Assembly: GCA_963751695.1 (NCBI GenBank)
Contig: CAVVVP010000003.1
Span: 744,001 to 808,000 of the forward strand
Source of the DNA: SZUA-22 sp963751695
GTDB lineage: Bacteria; Bacteroidota; Ignavibacteria; Ignavibacteriales; Melioribacteraceae
Direction: 5' to 3'
DNA: 64,000 bases
Shown here piece after piece: positions 52,234-59,905 of this stretch. The translations under genes and the position numbers were made by a program. Below the pieces are notes generated by a model, which was not told the origin of the DNA, ran no database searches, and worked only from the letters and a program-made list of their open reading frames with translations. Numbering within the stretch: position 1 is the first letter of the stretch; each line of letters starts with the position of its first letter.

Positions 52234-52863
52234 TTATTTCTTGCTTAAATCTTTATACACAAGTTCTTTGATTTCAATTGTTTGTCCTGGATTGTGACCC
52301 TGAATCGCAAAATGACCAGAGCTATAATCGGTATCAGTAAATTCTGTCATAAGTTTATCATTAACCCAGATCTTCATATCAGTACCAATCATCTGGACTT
52401 TCATCTCGAACCATTCATTATCTTTGGTTATCAATTCTTTTGCTTTTCCTGTTGGGTTACCCGGCTTCCAAAGCCATGCTGTATGTGCATCCTGATGGTT
52501 ATCTATTTGAGATTCATAACCTCGAGGCCATCCATCGGGATCATCTTCTGGTGGGTTGCTTCTGAAGTAAAGACCACTATTTCCATTATCGCTTATTTTA
52601 AAAGTACCTTTGATAACAAAGTCTGCAGCTGTTGCATTTGTATATATGTGACCCATACCTCCGTCACCGATCATAATGCCATCTTTTACTTCCCAAGTAG
52701 CTTTACCCTTTACGAACCAATTATCTAAATTTTTCCCGTTGAATAGCGTTATCCATTCGTTATTTAAGTCTGCTTTTTTCTCTTTAGTATCTGCTTTTTT
52801 TTCTTGTTGTCCACATGATATTAAAATTGCAACAAGCACAAATATCAATGTAAATTTTTTCAT
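52234..52863 (-). CDS. DUF1080 (3-keto-disaccharide hydrolase family) lipoprotein
   Basis: A 209-residue lipoprotein (signal MKKFTLIFVLVAILISC, Cys17 as lipid anchor) with one DUF1080 concanavalin-like beta-sandwich domain. It shows EWITLFNGKNLDNWFVKGK, the glycine-rich SGLYFRSNPPEDDPDGWPRG, YESQIDN and a C-terminal GHFAIQGHNPGQTIEI. Some DUF1080 members cleave 3-keto-glycosides by elimination. As the first gene of an operon with Gfo/Idh/MocA oxidoreductases, it is a good candidate for that step at the cell surface or in the periplasm. Activity has not been shown for most members. Confidence 0.88.
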   Translation of the reverse strand: MKKFTLIFVLVAILISCGQQEKKADTKEKKADLNNEWITLFNGKNLDNWFVKGKATWEVKDGIMIGDGGMGHIYTNATAADFVIKGTFKISDNGNSGLYFRSNPPEDDPDGWPRGYESQIDNHQDAHTAWLWKPGNPTGKAKELITKDNEWFEMKVQMIGTDMKIWVNDKLMTEFTDTDYSSGHFAIQGHNPGQTIEIKELVYKDLSKK

Positions 52864-53013
52864 TTTTTCCTCTGACCTATTATTTATAAATAATGCTATT
52901 AATTATGATATCAGTGTTATACAGATGCAAATATTAAATTTTACTCAATTATTTTTACAATACTTGGTGAGTCATAAAATGAAATATTTGCAATTTTTTT
53001 TAACAATAAAATA

Positions 53014-53027
53014 CAAACAATCGTTTG
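53014..53027. promoter_or_regulatory. Candidate operator upstream of the sugar catabolic operon
   Basis: CAAACAATCGTTTG is an imperfect palindrome with 12 of 14 matched positions. It resembles operators of LacI-family sugar repressors (CAAAC...GTTTG). It lies about 150 bases before the DUF1080 start. No LacI-family gene is in the window, and one site in AT-rich DNA is weak evidence. Confidence 0.3.
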
Positions 53028-53294
53028 CGTAACATGATCACAAATTAAAAAAAAAATTGAATTAAGACAAATCAATTCTTATTTAAGGAGACTTTAATAT
53101 AACCTGAGATGGATATCAATTCTTTAGATTTTATAGAAAATGATAGGTAGAACAATATAAACCGACAATATTCTATATCTAAAAAATTTTAAAAATGAAT
53201 CAAGTTTTTAATTCCTGCCTACAAAATCAAATTATAAGACTATTTAATTTTTAATTATATATATTTTATTCATTATTTCACGCTTATATAAAAC

Positions 53295-53324
53295 TTGGCC
53301 TGAATTATGAGGGATTTTTACAAT
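53295..53324 (+). promoter_or_regulatory. Possible promoter of the OmpA/TSP3 gene
   Basis: TTGGCC (53295-53300), an 18-base spacer and TACAAT (53319-53324) look like a general sigma-70 promoter. It does not follow the TAnnTTTG type seen for rpsT and the GldL-like gene, so confidence is low. Confidence 0.3.
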
Positions 53325-53378
53325 ATTAGAATGATTAAACAAAACATTAAAAATATTTTAACGCATCGGAGGGGTTAA

Positions 53379-54926
53379 ATGAATCTTTCTAAAGTCTTTA
53401 TAACTGGCATTCTTGGTGTTATAATACTTATTTCATTCTGTAAATCAGATTTATATGCTCAGGTAAATGGATATGATTGGAAATATGGGATCTCCTTCAA
53501 TGGGTTGGTTCCGGACACAGAATTTCCAAATGATAAATTAAAGTTTTCTTACCTGGCAAGAGCTCTTGTTGGGTATGAGCTTACAACTGAACTTGAATTG
53601 GGATTTGGTGCTGGTTATGGTTTGCTGACCGGGTATGATTTTGATCAAAATATCTGGGAAACTTCTTTAATTCCAATAGACCTAAGATTTATTGTCAGTC
53701 CTTTTCATATAGATACTTTCAGCCCATATATTTATGGTGGGGTTGGAATGTTGGGATGGTCGATAATCACTTCACAAACAATTTCTCCCTCTCCAGTTAA
53801 AGATAGCGGCTGGGATGCGATACTTCCTTATGGAATAGGAGCAGAATTTGCACTAAGCGAAAATCTTCTGCTTGACCTGACTGGTGGATATACCTATACA
53901 TTCACAAATGAGCTAAATGGTTATAATACCAATGTACCCGGAACAAGTTATACAGATGGATATTTTAATCTTGGGGTTGGAATTACTTATGTGACTGGGA
54001 GTTCAGAATCAGACGCAGACAATGATGCTGTATTAAAGAAGGATGAAGTGGCCATTGGAACAGATCCTGATAATCCAGATTCTGATTGGGATGGATTGAA
54101 TGACGGGGAAGAAATTATAACATATAATTCAAATCCGTTAAATAGAGATAGTGATATGGATGGTCTAAGCGACCATGATGAAGTAAAAATTCATTTTACA
54201 AATCCTAATTTTAATGATACAGATAAGGATGCAATTAGCGATTTTGAAGAGGTTACAAATTATGGAACAAATCCTTTAAGCAATGATACTGATAGCGATA
54301 GGCTCACAGACAACGAAGAGATAAATGCTTATCATACAAATCCCTCCAAGAGCGATACAGATGCTGATGGTCTAACAGATTATTTCGAAGTGACCAGGCA
54401 TTATACTGATCCACTGAGAGATGATACTGACAGCGATGGGCTAGTTGATGGAGAAGAAATAAAGATTTATAGAACTAATCCATTGAATTTTGATACAGAC
54501 GGAGGATCTGTAGATGATAAAGAAGAAGTTGATCGCGGTACTGACCCCAACAACCCAGCTGATGATAAAGTTAAAAAAGTGCTTGCTCCAGTTGTGTTAG
54601 AAGGTCTAACATTTCCTTCTGGAACCTCTGACGTTTCTCCTGAATCAGAAAAAGCATTAATGGAAGTATTCAACACATTGACATCTTATCCGAACATTAC
54701 TGTTGAATTAAGAGGCTATACTGATAATACCGGTAGTGCTTCAGCAAATTTAGATCTTTCTCAAAGAAGAGCAAATTCAGTTAAAAATTGGCTTGTTAAT
54801 AAGGGTATTGATCCAACAAGAATTAGGGCTATTGGTTTTGGTGAAGCAAATCCTATAGCTGATAACAACACTAATGAAGGAAGAAGACTTAACAGAAGAA
54901 TAGAGTTCGTTCAAGTTTCGCAATAG
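53379..54926 (+). CDS. OmpA-family outer-membrane protein with thrombospondin type 3 repeats
   Basis: A 515-residue exported protein with signal peptide (about 1-27). An eight-stranded-barrel-like region (about 30-200) is followed by Asp-rich calcium-binding TSP3 repeats (about 205-390; units like DTDSDGLVDGEE and NPLNFDTDGG). A C-terminal OmpA domain (about 410-515), VELRGYTDNTGSA to EGRRLNRRIEF, binds peptidoglycan. This architecture is common in Bacteroidota and is expected to tie the outer membrane to the cell wall. The start follows a strong GGAGGGG. A good terminator follows, so it is monocistronic. Confidence 0.9.
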   Translation: MNLSKVFITGILGVIILISFCKSDLYAQVNGYDWKYGISFNGLVPDTEFPNDKLKFSYLARALVGYELTTELELGFGAGYGLLTGYDFDQNIWETSLIPIDLRFIVSPFHIDTFSPYIYGGVGMLGWSIITSQTISPSPVKDSGWDAILPYGIGAEFALSENLLLDLTGGYTYTFTNELNGYNTNVPGTSYTDGYFNLGVGITYVTGSSESDADNDAVLKKDEVAIGTDPDNPDSDWDGLNDGEEIITYNSNPLNRDSDMDGLSDHDEVKIHFTNPNFNDTDKDAISDFEEVTNYGTNPLSNDTDSDRLTDNEEINAYHTNPSKSDTDADGLTDYFEVTRHYTDPLRDDTDSDGLVDGEEIKIYRTNPLNFDTDGGSVDDKEEVDRGTDPNNPADDKVKKVLAPVVLEGLTFPSGTSDVSPESEKALMEVFNTLTSYPNITVELRGYTDNTGSASANLDLSQRRANSVKNWLVNKGIDPTRIRAIGFGEANPIADNNTNEGRRLNRRIEFVQVSQ

Positions 54927-54955
54927 TAATCATTATTTTATAGTACTTTTTTTTG

Positions 54956-54990
54956 AATCCCTCAATGTAAATTGAGGGATTTTCATTTTT
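54956..54990 (+). terminator. Rho-independent terminator of the OmpA/TSP3 gene
   Basis: A perfect 11-bp stem, AATCCCTCAAT (54956-54966) and ATTGAGGGATT (54971-54981), with loop GTAA is followed by TTCATTTTT. Confidence 0.85.
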
Positions 54991-55083
54991 AGAGTATATA
55001 TTAGAAAATTGTCGTAAATTTGGAACTTTTAATTTAAGCAGATGTAATATCTGTAATTAAATTTTTGTTAAAATGGAGTTAAT

Positions 55084-55782
55084 ATGAACACCGGAGTAAC
55101 TGCGATCAGCGCAGGCGAGCTTGAACAGAGAAGTTTTGTTACAAAAGTATATAAATGGATGGGTTTTGGACTTTTATTGACCGCACTTGCTGCATATTTA
55201 GCAGCTAGTTCAGAAACCTTTATTTCAATGCTGTCACAAAATATGATGATCTTCTATCTTCTAATTATTGGGGAACTCGGTTTGGTCATTTATCTTTCAA
55301 CTAGAATCCAGAAGATGAGTGCAGAAGCTGCCGCAGGATCATTCATTGTATATTCAATTCTTAATGGATTAACCATTTCGCTTCTTTTATTAATGTATAC
55401 TGGAGAGTCAATAGCTGCGACATTCCTTTCAACTGCGCTAACTTTCGGGGCAATGAGCGTCTACGGATATTATACTAAGCGAGATCTTACTACAATGGGA
55501 AGTTATCTTTATATGGCACTGATTGGTTTAATAATAGCCTCAGTTGTTAATATTTTCTGGGCAAATGGCACATTGTACTGGATTATCTCATATGTTGGCA
55601 TTTTAATATTTGTGGGTTTAACGGCTTATGATACCCAAAAAATAAAAAAAATTGGAGTAACCGTAAATATGGATGATTCTCAAACGAGCCAGAAATTAGC
55701 AATTATTGGTGCTTTGGCTTTATATTTAGATTTTATTAACCTATTCCTCATGCTTTTACGAGTTGCTGGGGACAGAAGATAA
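55084..55782 (+). CDS. Bax inhibitor-1/YccA family membrane protein
   Basis: A 232-residue inner-membrane protein with seven hydrophobic helices. It has the family signature VYKWMGFGLLLTALAAYLAA at the first helix, the central FGAMSVYGYYTKRDLTTMGS and the C-terminal GLTAYDTQKIKKI followed by ALALYLDFINLFLMLLRV. Two acidic residues in the last part correspond to the pH-sensing Asp pair described for BsYetJ. Members are calcium-leak channels or modulators of FtsH-type proteolysis. No operon partner is visible. A possible -7 element, TAAATTTG, lies upstream at about 55015, without a clear -33 element. Confidence 0.92.
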   Translation: MNTGVTAISAGELEQRSFVTKVYKWMGFGLLLTALAAYLAASSETFISMLSQNMMIFYLLIIGELGLVIYLSTRIQKMSAEAAAGSFIVYSILNGLTISLLLLMYTGESIAATFLSTALTFGAMSVYGYYTKRDLTTMGSYLYMALIGLIIASVVNIFWANGTLYWIISYVGILIFVGLTAYDTQKIKKIGVTVNMDDSQTSQKLAIIGALALYLDFINLFLMLLRVAGDRR

Positions 55783-55927
55783 ACTTCGAAAGTTACGAAA
55801 CCAATCTTAGGTTTTGGCATCATATTTATTAAATTTTGTAAGATAAAAGACAAAATCTCAGTAATTGAAATTTTATATTTCATTTAGATATTAGACATTT
55901 ATTAAATAAATCCTAAAGGAGAAAAAA

Positions 55928-56392
55928 GTGAAAAAGTTAGGAATTCTACTCTCAATGCTGTTTCTATTTGCATGTGCTGAGTCAAATAATTCTTCCGCTA
56001 ACGATGAAAGTGGACTTAAATGGTATGGAACAATTGAAGAAGCTGTTCAAGTTGCTTCTTCTGAAAATAAACAAATTTTAGTACAATTTACTGGTTCTGA
56101 TTGGTGTAAATGGTGTATTAAATTAAATAATGAAGTTTTTTATCAAGATGATTTCGAAACATATGCAAAAGAGAATATGATTTTGGTAAAGCTTGATTTT
56201 CCAAGATCTGTTCCACAATCTGATGCAGTAAAAGAATACAATAGATCTATCGCTACGAAATATGGTGTTCGCGGATTTCCAACAATTCTTTTAATGGATA
56301 AAGAAGGAAATGTTGTTCTTCAAACTGGTTATCAACCAGGTGGTGCTAAAGCATATGTTGATCATATTAAAGAAGCCTACAAGGCAAGCTAA
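55928..56392 (+). CDS. Thioredoxin-like lipoprotein
   Basis: A 154-residue lipoprotein (lipobox LFAC, Cys16) with a thioredoxin fold. The redox motif is C60-K-W-C63 in SDWCKWCIKL, as in the DsbD-gamma/thioredoxin_7 group, and the cis-proline segment is VRGFPTILLMDKEGN. It is predicted to face the periplasm, anchored to a membrane, and to reduce or isomerise disulfides, or to supply electrons to such enzymes. It starts at GTG 55928, which has AGGAG ten bases upstream. It stands alone between the Bax-inhibitor gene and a bidirectional terminator. Confidence 0.87.
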   Translation: MKKLGILLSMLFLFACAESNNSSANDESGLKWYGTIEEAVQVASSENKQILVQFTGSDWCKWCIKLNNEVFYQDDFETYAKENMILVKLDFPRSVPQSDAVKEYNRSIATKYGVRGFPTILLMDKEGNVVLQTGYQPGGAKAYVDHIKEAYKAS

Positions 56393-56411
56393 TTGTAATT
56401 TTATATAAAAG

Positions 56412-56448
56412 AAAAACCCAACACGGAATATTCCATGTTGGGTTTTTT
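56412..56448. terminator. Bidirectional rho-independent terminator
   Basis: A long hairpin (arms 56412-56428 and 56431-56447, one mismatch) with AAAAACCCAACA on one side and TGTTGGGTTTTTT on the other lies between two convergent genes. T-rich tails exist in both directions, so it can serve both the thioredoxin-like gene and the peptidase gene. Confidence 0.88.
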
Positions 56449-56465
56449 ATTGGTTTACACCAATA

Positions 56466-58373
56466 TTATTTTTTACTTAAAATCTCTTCAATCTGATCCA
56501 TTACACCATTCATTCTTTTCATTGCAAGATCAAATGGTTCTGGGGCTTCAGGATCAACACCAGCTTCTTTGATCAAATCTATTGGGTATTTAGAACTTCC
56601 ACCTGTTAGTATTTTGAAATAATCCTCAACTGCTGGATTTTTTGCAACAGCTAATTCTCCCTCAATTAACTGCAATTCTGCATCTTGGATTTTCTGTGCA
56701 AATGCTGTTGAGTATATAATGGAAGTAGAGTATTGATAAACATAATAATTGTAATAAAAATGAGGAATGTAAGCCCACTCGTAAGCTATATATGGATCAA
56801 CAACACATACACCTTTATCATGACCATAATATTTTTTTGCAATATCATAATAGATTTGGCTCATAATTTCACCATTCAGTGGCTCATCATTTTCAACTCT
56901 TTTATGAATTTCCCACTCGAATTCTGCAAAAGAAACTTGACGAAATAACGTAGTTCTTAAATTTTCTACATAACTAGCCAGTAAATAAAGTTTCTCATCA
57001 TCAGATTCAGCATTTTTAACTAAATAATCCAAAAGCAAATTTTCATTCAGTGTAGATGCTATTTCTGCTACGAAAATAGAGTAATTGGCATTTGGAAACT
57101 CTTGGTTCTTATTTGAAAGATAGGAATGCATTGTATGCCCTAACTCATGGGCTAAAGTAGATAGAGAATTAAAATCATCAGTCCAGTTCATTAAAATATA
57201 TGGGTGAACGTCGTAAGCTGATCCACTTGAGTAAGCGCCGCTTCGTTTTCCTGGATTTGGATAATAATCGATCCATCTGTTGCTAAAAGCTTCCTTGAGA
57301 ACTTTTACATAGTCATCACCGAGGACCGGCAAAGCATTTATAATTGCTTGCTGTCCTTCATCAACCGAAAAACTCATGTCGACTTTTTCTACCATAGAAG
57401 TATATAGATCATAGTAGTGCAGAGTATCATATCCAAGCATTTTCTTTTTAAGATCTAAGAATCTGTGAAGAGTCGGTAATCCTTTGTTTATCTGATCAAT
57501 TAAATTTGTGTATACCGTAGTTGGTATGTTATAATTATTTAATGCAGCTTCTAATGATGATTCATAATTTCGATTCTTGGCGTATACATAATCTCCTTTG
57601 ACATGTCCAGTCAAGTTTACTCCGATTGTTTTGGAAAACTTTCCATAATTATTAAAAAATTCTTCAAAGACCTTTGCTCTATCTTCTCGATTCTCAGCTT
57701 GTCTATATTTCGCATATCCAGAAGATGATAATGTTACAATTTCTCCATTTGAAAGCTCAACGTCAGCGCGAGGCATTTCTGCATTACTGAACATACTATA
57801 AACATTATATGGAGTTCCACTTGTAAGACCAAAACTAGCAAGAATTTTCTCTTCCTCTTGAGAAAGAGTATGGTCTTTAAGTCTGATAACATTATCGATA
57901 GACATTTTATACTTAGCAAGTTCAGGTTGCTCATTAAAATATTTTTCTAATGTCTTAGGATCGATTTTCAAAATCTCTGGATCGATAAAAGATGATGCTT
58001 CAGAAATTTTTGTTCCTAAACTGCTTGCCTGCGAAGCAAGAGACTCATTTTTACTGTCTCCCAGATCTTGATCTTTAAGTTTTCCTGCATAACTTGAAAC
58101 CCGATAGTATTCTTTTGCAATATCATAAACAGTTTCGTATGTAAGTAATAGATTTTTAGAATTTTCACCTAATTTGCCCTTGTACTTTTGAATATCATCA
58201 ATACGGGCTTCAACTTCTTGTTTTGCTTTTTCCCAGTCGTCTAGAGTTGGATAAAGGTCCTCAACATTCCATTTGTATTTATCAGCTACTTCATCTCTGT
58301 TCTTAACTTGACTGATGACCAGTGATGAAGTAAAAATAAAGAATATCAACAAATGGAGAATAGAATTTTTCAT
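56466..58373 (-). CDS. pepF: Oligoendopeptidase F, exported (M3B family)
   Basis: A 635-residue zinc oligopeptidase. The M3 motif HELGH (H409, E410, H413) is in LAHELGHTMHSYLSN, and the third ligand Glu is in FVAEIASTLNENLL. The N-terminal DEVADKYKWNVEDLYPTLDDW and the YGHDKGVCVVDPYIAYEWAYIPHFY region near the end are typical of PepF. It carries an N-terminal signal peptide (about 1-21, ending LVISQ), so here the peptidase acts in the periplasm or outside, whereas many PepF enzymes are cytoplasmic. Monocistronic, with a bidirectional terminator behind it. Confidence 0.93.
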   Translation of the reverse strand: MKNSILHLLIFFIFTSSLVISQVKNRDEVADKYKWNVEDLYPTLDDWEKAKQEVEARIDDIQKYKGKLGENSKNLLLTYETVYDIAKEYYRVSSYAGKLKDQDLGDSKNESLASQASSLGTKISEASSFIDPEILKIDPKTLEKYFNEQPELAKYKMSIDNVIRLKDHTLSQEEEKILASFGLTSGTPYNVYSMFSNAEMPRADVELSNGEIVTLSSSGYAKYRQAENREDRAKVFEEFFNNYGKFSKTIGVNLTGHVKGDYVYAKNRNYESSLEAALNNYNIPTTVYTNLIDQINKGLPTLHRFLDLKKKMLGYDTLHYYDLYTSMVEKVDMSFSVDEGQQAIINALPVLGDDYVKVLKEAFSNRWIDYYPNPGKRSGAYSSGSAYDVHPYILMNWTDDFNSLSTLAHELGHTMHSYLSNKNQEFPNANYSIFVAEIASTLNENLLLDYLVKNAESDDEKLYLLASYVENLRTTLFRQVSFAEFEWEIHKRVENDEPLNGEIMSQIYYDIAKKYYGHDKGVCVVDPYIAYEWAYIPHFYYNYYVYQYSTSIIYSTAFAQKIQDAELQLIEGELAVAKNPAVEDYFKILTGGSSKYPIDLIKEAGVDPEAPEPFDLAMKRMNGVMDQIEEILSKK

Positions 58374-58576
58374 TTTTTCCTCATGGTTATTTATTAATTA
58401 TTAGTGAGTAAAAATACACATAAAAAAAATTATGCACTAATTAGGACGTTTTTGTATTAGATTTGTTTGGGTTTGTAGTTTTATAGTTGTAACATTAGAA
58501 TTCCAAATTGAGCTTATGTTCACACTTTTGATATTATATAATTTATATATAAATAAATAATATTGATGGAGGAATA

Positions 58577-59854
58577 ATGGAAAATCCTGTGATTGATCAG
58601 CAATCCCTCTACCGTTTACCCTGGAATCTTGCTGATAATGGAATTACTTGGTTGGAACCAACAGCTCAATGTAATCTTAACTGTTATGGATGCTACAGAA
58701 AAAATGTTAAGAACTCACACAAAACTCTCGATGAAGTAAAACACGAATTAGACTTTTTTCAATCTCAAAGAAAGACAGATTGTATTTCTATCGCCGGAGG
58801 AGACCCACTTTTATATCCTCACATAGTTGAACTGGTAGCAGATATAAAAAGCCGTGGAATAAAACCAATCATCAATACTAATGGGATTGCACTTACAAAA
58901 GAATTGTTACATGAGCTTAAAAAAGCGGGTGTATTTGGTTTTACTTTTCATATCGATAGTCAACAGGGCCATGGAAGAAGTAAAGAGTGGTATGGTAAAA
59001 ATGAAATTGAATTAAATCAGCTTAGATTACACTATGCTAAAATGCTTGCAGAAGAAGGCGGAATTTCCTGCTCATTTAATTCAACTGTATATGCTGACAC
59101 TCTAAAGTATGTACCTGAGTTGGTTAAATGGGCACAAGAACATATTGATATTGTTCATACAATGGTTTTTATAATATTTAGATATATTACACCATCCTTA
59201 CCATATGATTTTTATGCTGGGAGTGAAAAAGTGGTTTTTGATGATATCCACTATCATTCTGATCAGGAAGAGGTTGTGAACTTGAGATCAGAGGATGTAG
59301 TAAAGGAGATCAGAAAAGTTCATCCAGAATTTAAACCAGCTGCCTTTTTAAATGGAACTCACAAAGCCGATGATTACAAATGGTTGTTGAGTGAAAGGAT
59401 TGGAACGAAAGATAAGATATTTGGGTATCTAAACAACAAATTCCTTGAAATGATTATGACATTCAATCATATGCGATACGACAGATATCTTTCTTATGCC
59501 TCTCCAAGGATGACCTCACTTGGTCGAACAACGTTAATGAGTCTTTGGACAATCAACAAATCTGTAAGATCGGCACTTAAAAATTATTTAAAATATTCTG
59601 CGGTCAATCCATTGAGAATATTTAAGAAAGTACATATGCAATCTCTAATGGTTATTCAGCCGGTTGATTTTATGGCAAATGGAGATCAGAGTATGTGTGA
59701 TGGTTGTCCAGATATAACGTATTGGAAAGATGAAAAGGGGAATGAGCAACTTGTTTGGTCTTGCAGAATGGAAGAACCAATGACTTATGGACAATTCTTA
59801 CATACGGTTCCAAAACATGAAAATATTCCTACAGAGGGAGTTCAGTCAAACTAG
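58577..59854 (+). CDS. Radical SAM protein with C-terminal cysteine cluster
   Basis: A 425-residue radical SAM enzyme. The cluster motif CNLNCYGC gives C32, C36 and C39, and SIAGGDPLLYP is the SAM-binding GGD/GGE element. TNGIALTKELL and TFHIDSQQGHG follow. After the barrel there is a long, less conserved region (about 230-365). A second cysteine group, CDGCPD near 375 and WSCRMEE near 402, could bind an auxiliary Fe-S cluster. The substrate is unknown to me. It starts behind a strong GGAGG and ends at a good terminator. It is not the AmmeMemoRadiSam enzyme, since the expected N-terminal region is missing. Confidence 0.85.
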   Translation: MENPVIDQQSLYRLPWNLADNGITWLEPTAQCNLNCYGCYRKNVKNSHKTLDEVKHELDFFQSQRKTDCISIAGGDPLLYPHIVELVADIKSRGIKPIINTNGIALTKELLHELKKAGVFGFTFHIDSQQGHGRSKEWYGKNEIELNQLRLHYAKMLAEEGGISCSFNSTVYADTLKYVPELVKWAQEHIDIVHTMVFIIFRYITPSLPYDFYAGSEKVVFDDIHYHSDQEEVVNLRSEDVVKEIRKVHPEFKPAAFLNGTHKADDYKWLLSERIGTKDKIFGYLNNKFLEMIMTFNHMRYDRYLSYASPRMTSLGRTTLMSLWTINKSVRSALKNYLKYSAVNPLRIFKKVHMQSLMVIQPVDFMANGDQSMCDGCPDITYWKDEKGNEQLVWSCRMEEPMTYGQFLHTVPKHENIPTEGVQSN

Positions 59855-59880
59855 AAAGTTATATAAGTCAATGATTATCT

Positions 59881-59904
59881 AGCCTCCGAAATCGGGGGCT
59901 TTTT
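59881..59904 (+). terminator. Rho-independent terminator of the radical SAM gene
   Basis: AGCCTCCGA (59881-59889) pairs with TCGGGGGCT (59892-59900, one G-T pair) and is followed by a short T-run to 59904. It ends just before the stop codon of the convergent recD2-like gene. Confidence 0.8.
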
Positions 59905-59905
59905 G

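Larger units (their letters stand above)
52864..53378. other. 515-base divergent intergenic region
   Basis: An AT-rich region between the 3-keto-sugar operon and the OmpA-family gene. It contains no credible small gene. It holds a LacI-type-looking inverted repeat (53014-53027) upstream of the catabolic operon and a possible promoter for the OmpA-family gene (53295-53324). A strong GGAGGGG lies just before the 53379 start. The rest, about 53040-53290, is unstructured A/T-rich sequence in which I see nothing else. Confidence 0.45.

Noticed and set aside
58577..59854. This radical SAM gene as the missing AmmeMemoRadiSam enzyme
   Set aside because: The N-terminal cysteine-containing region and length of that family are not present, and it lies about 48 kb from the AMMECR1/MEMO1 pair.
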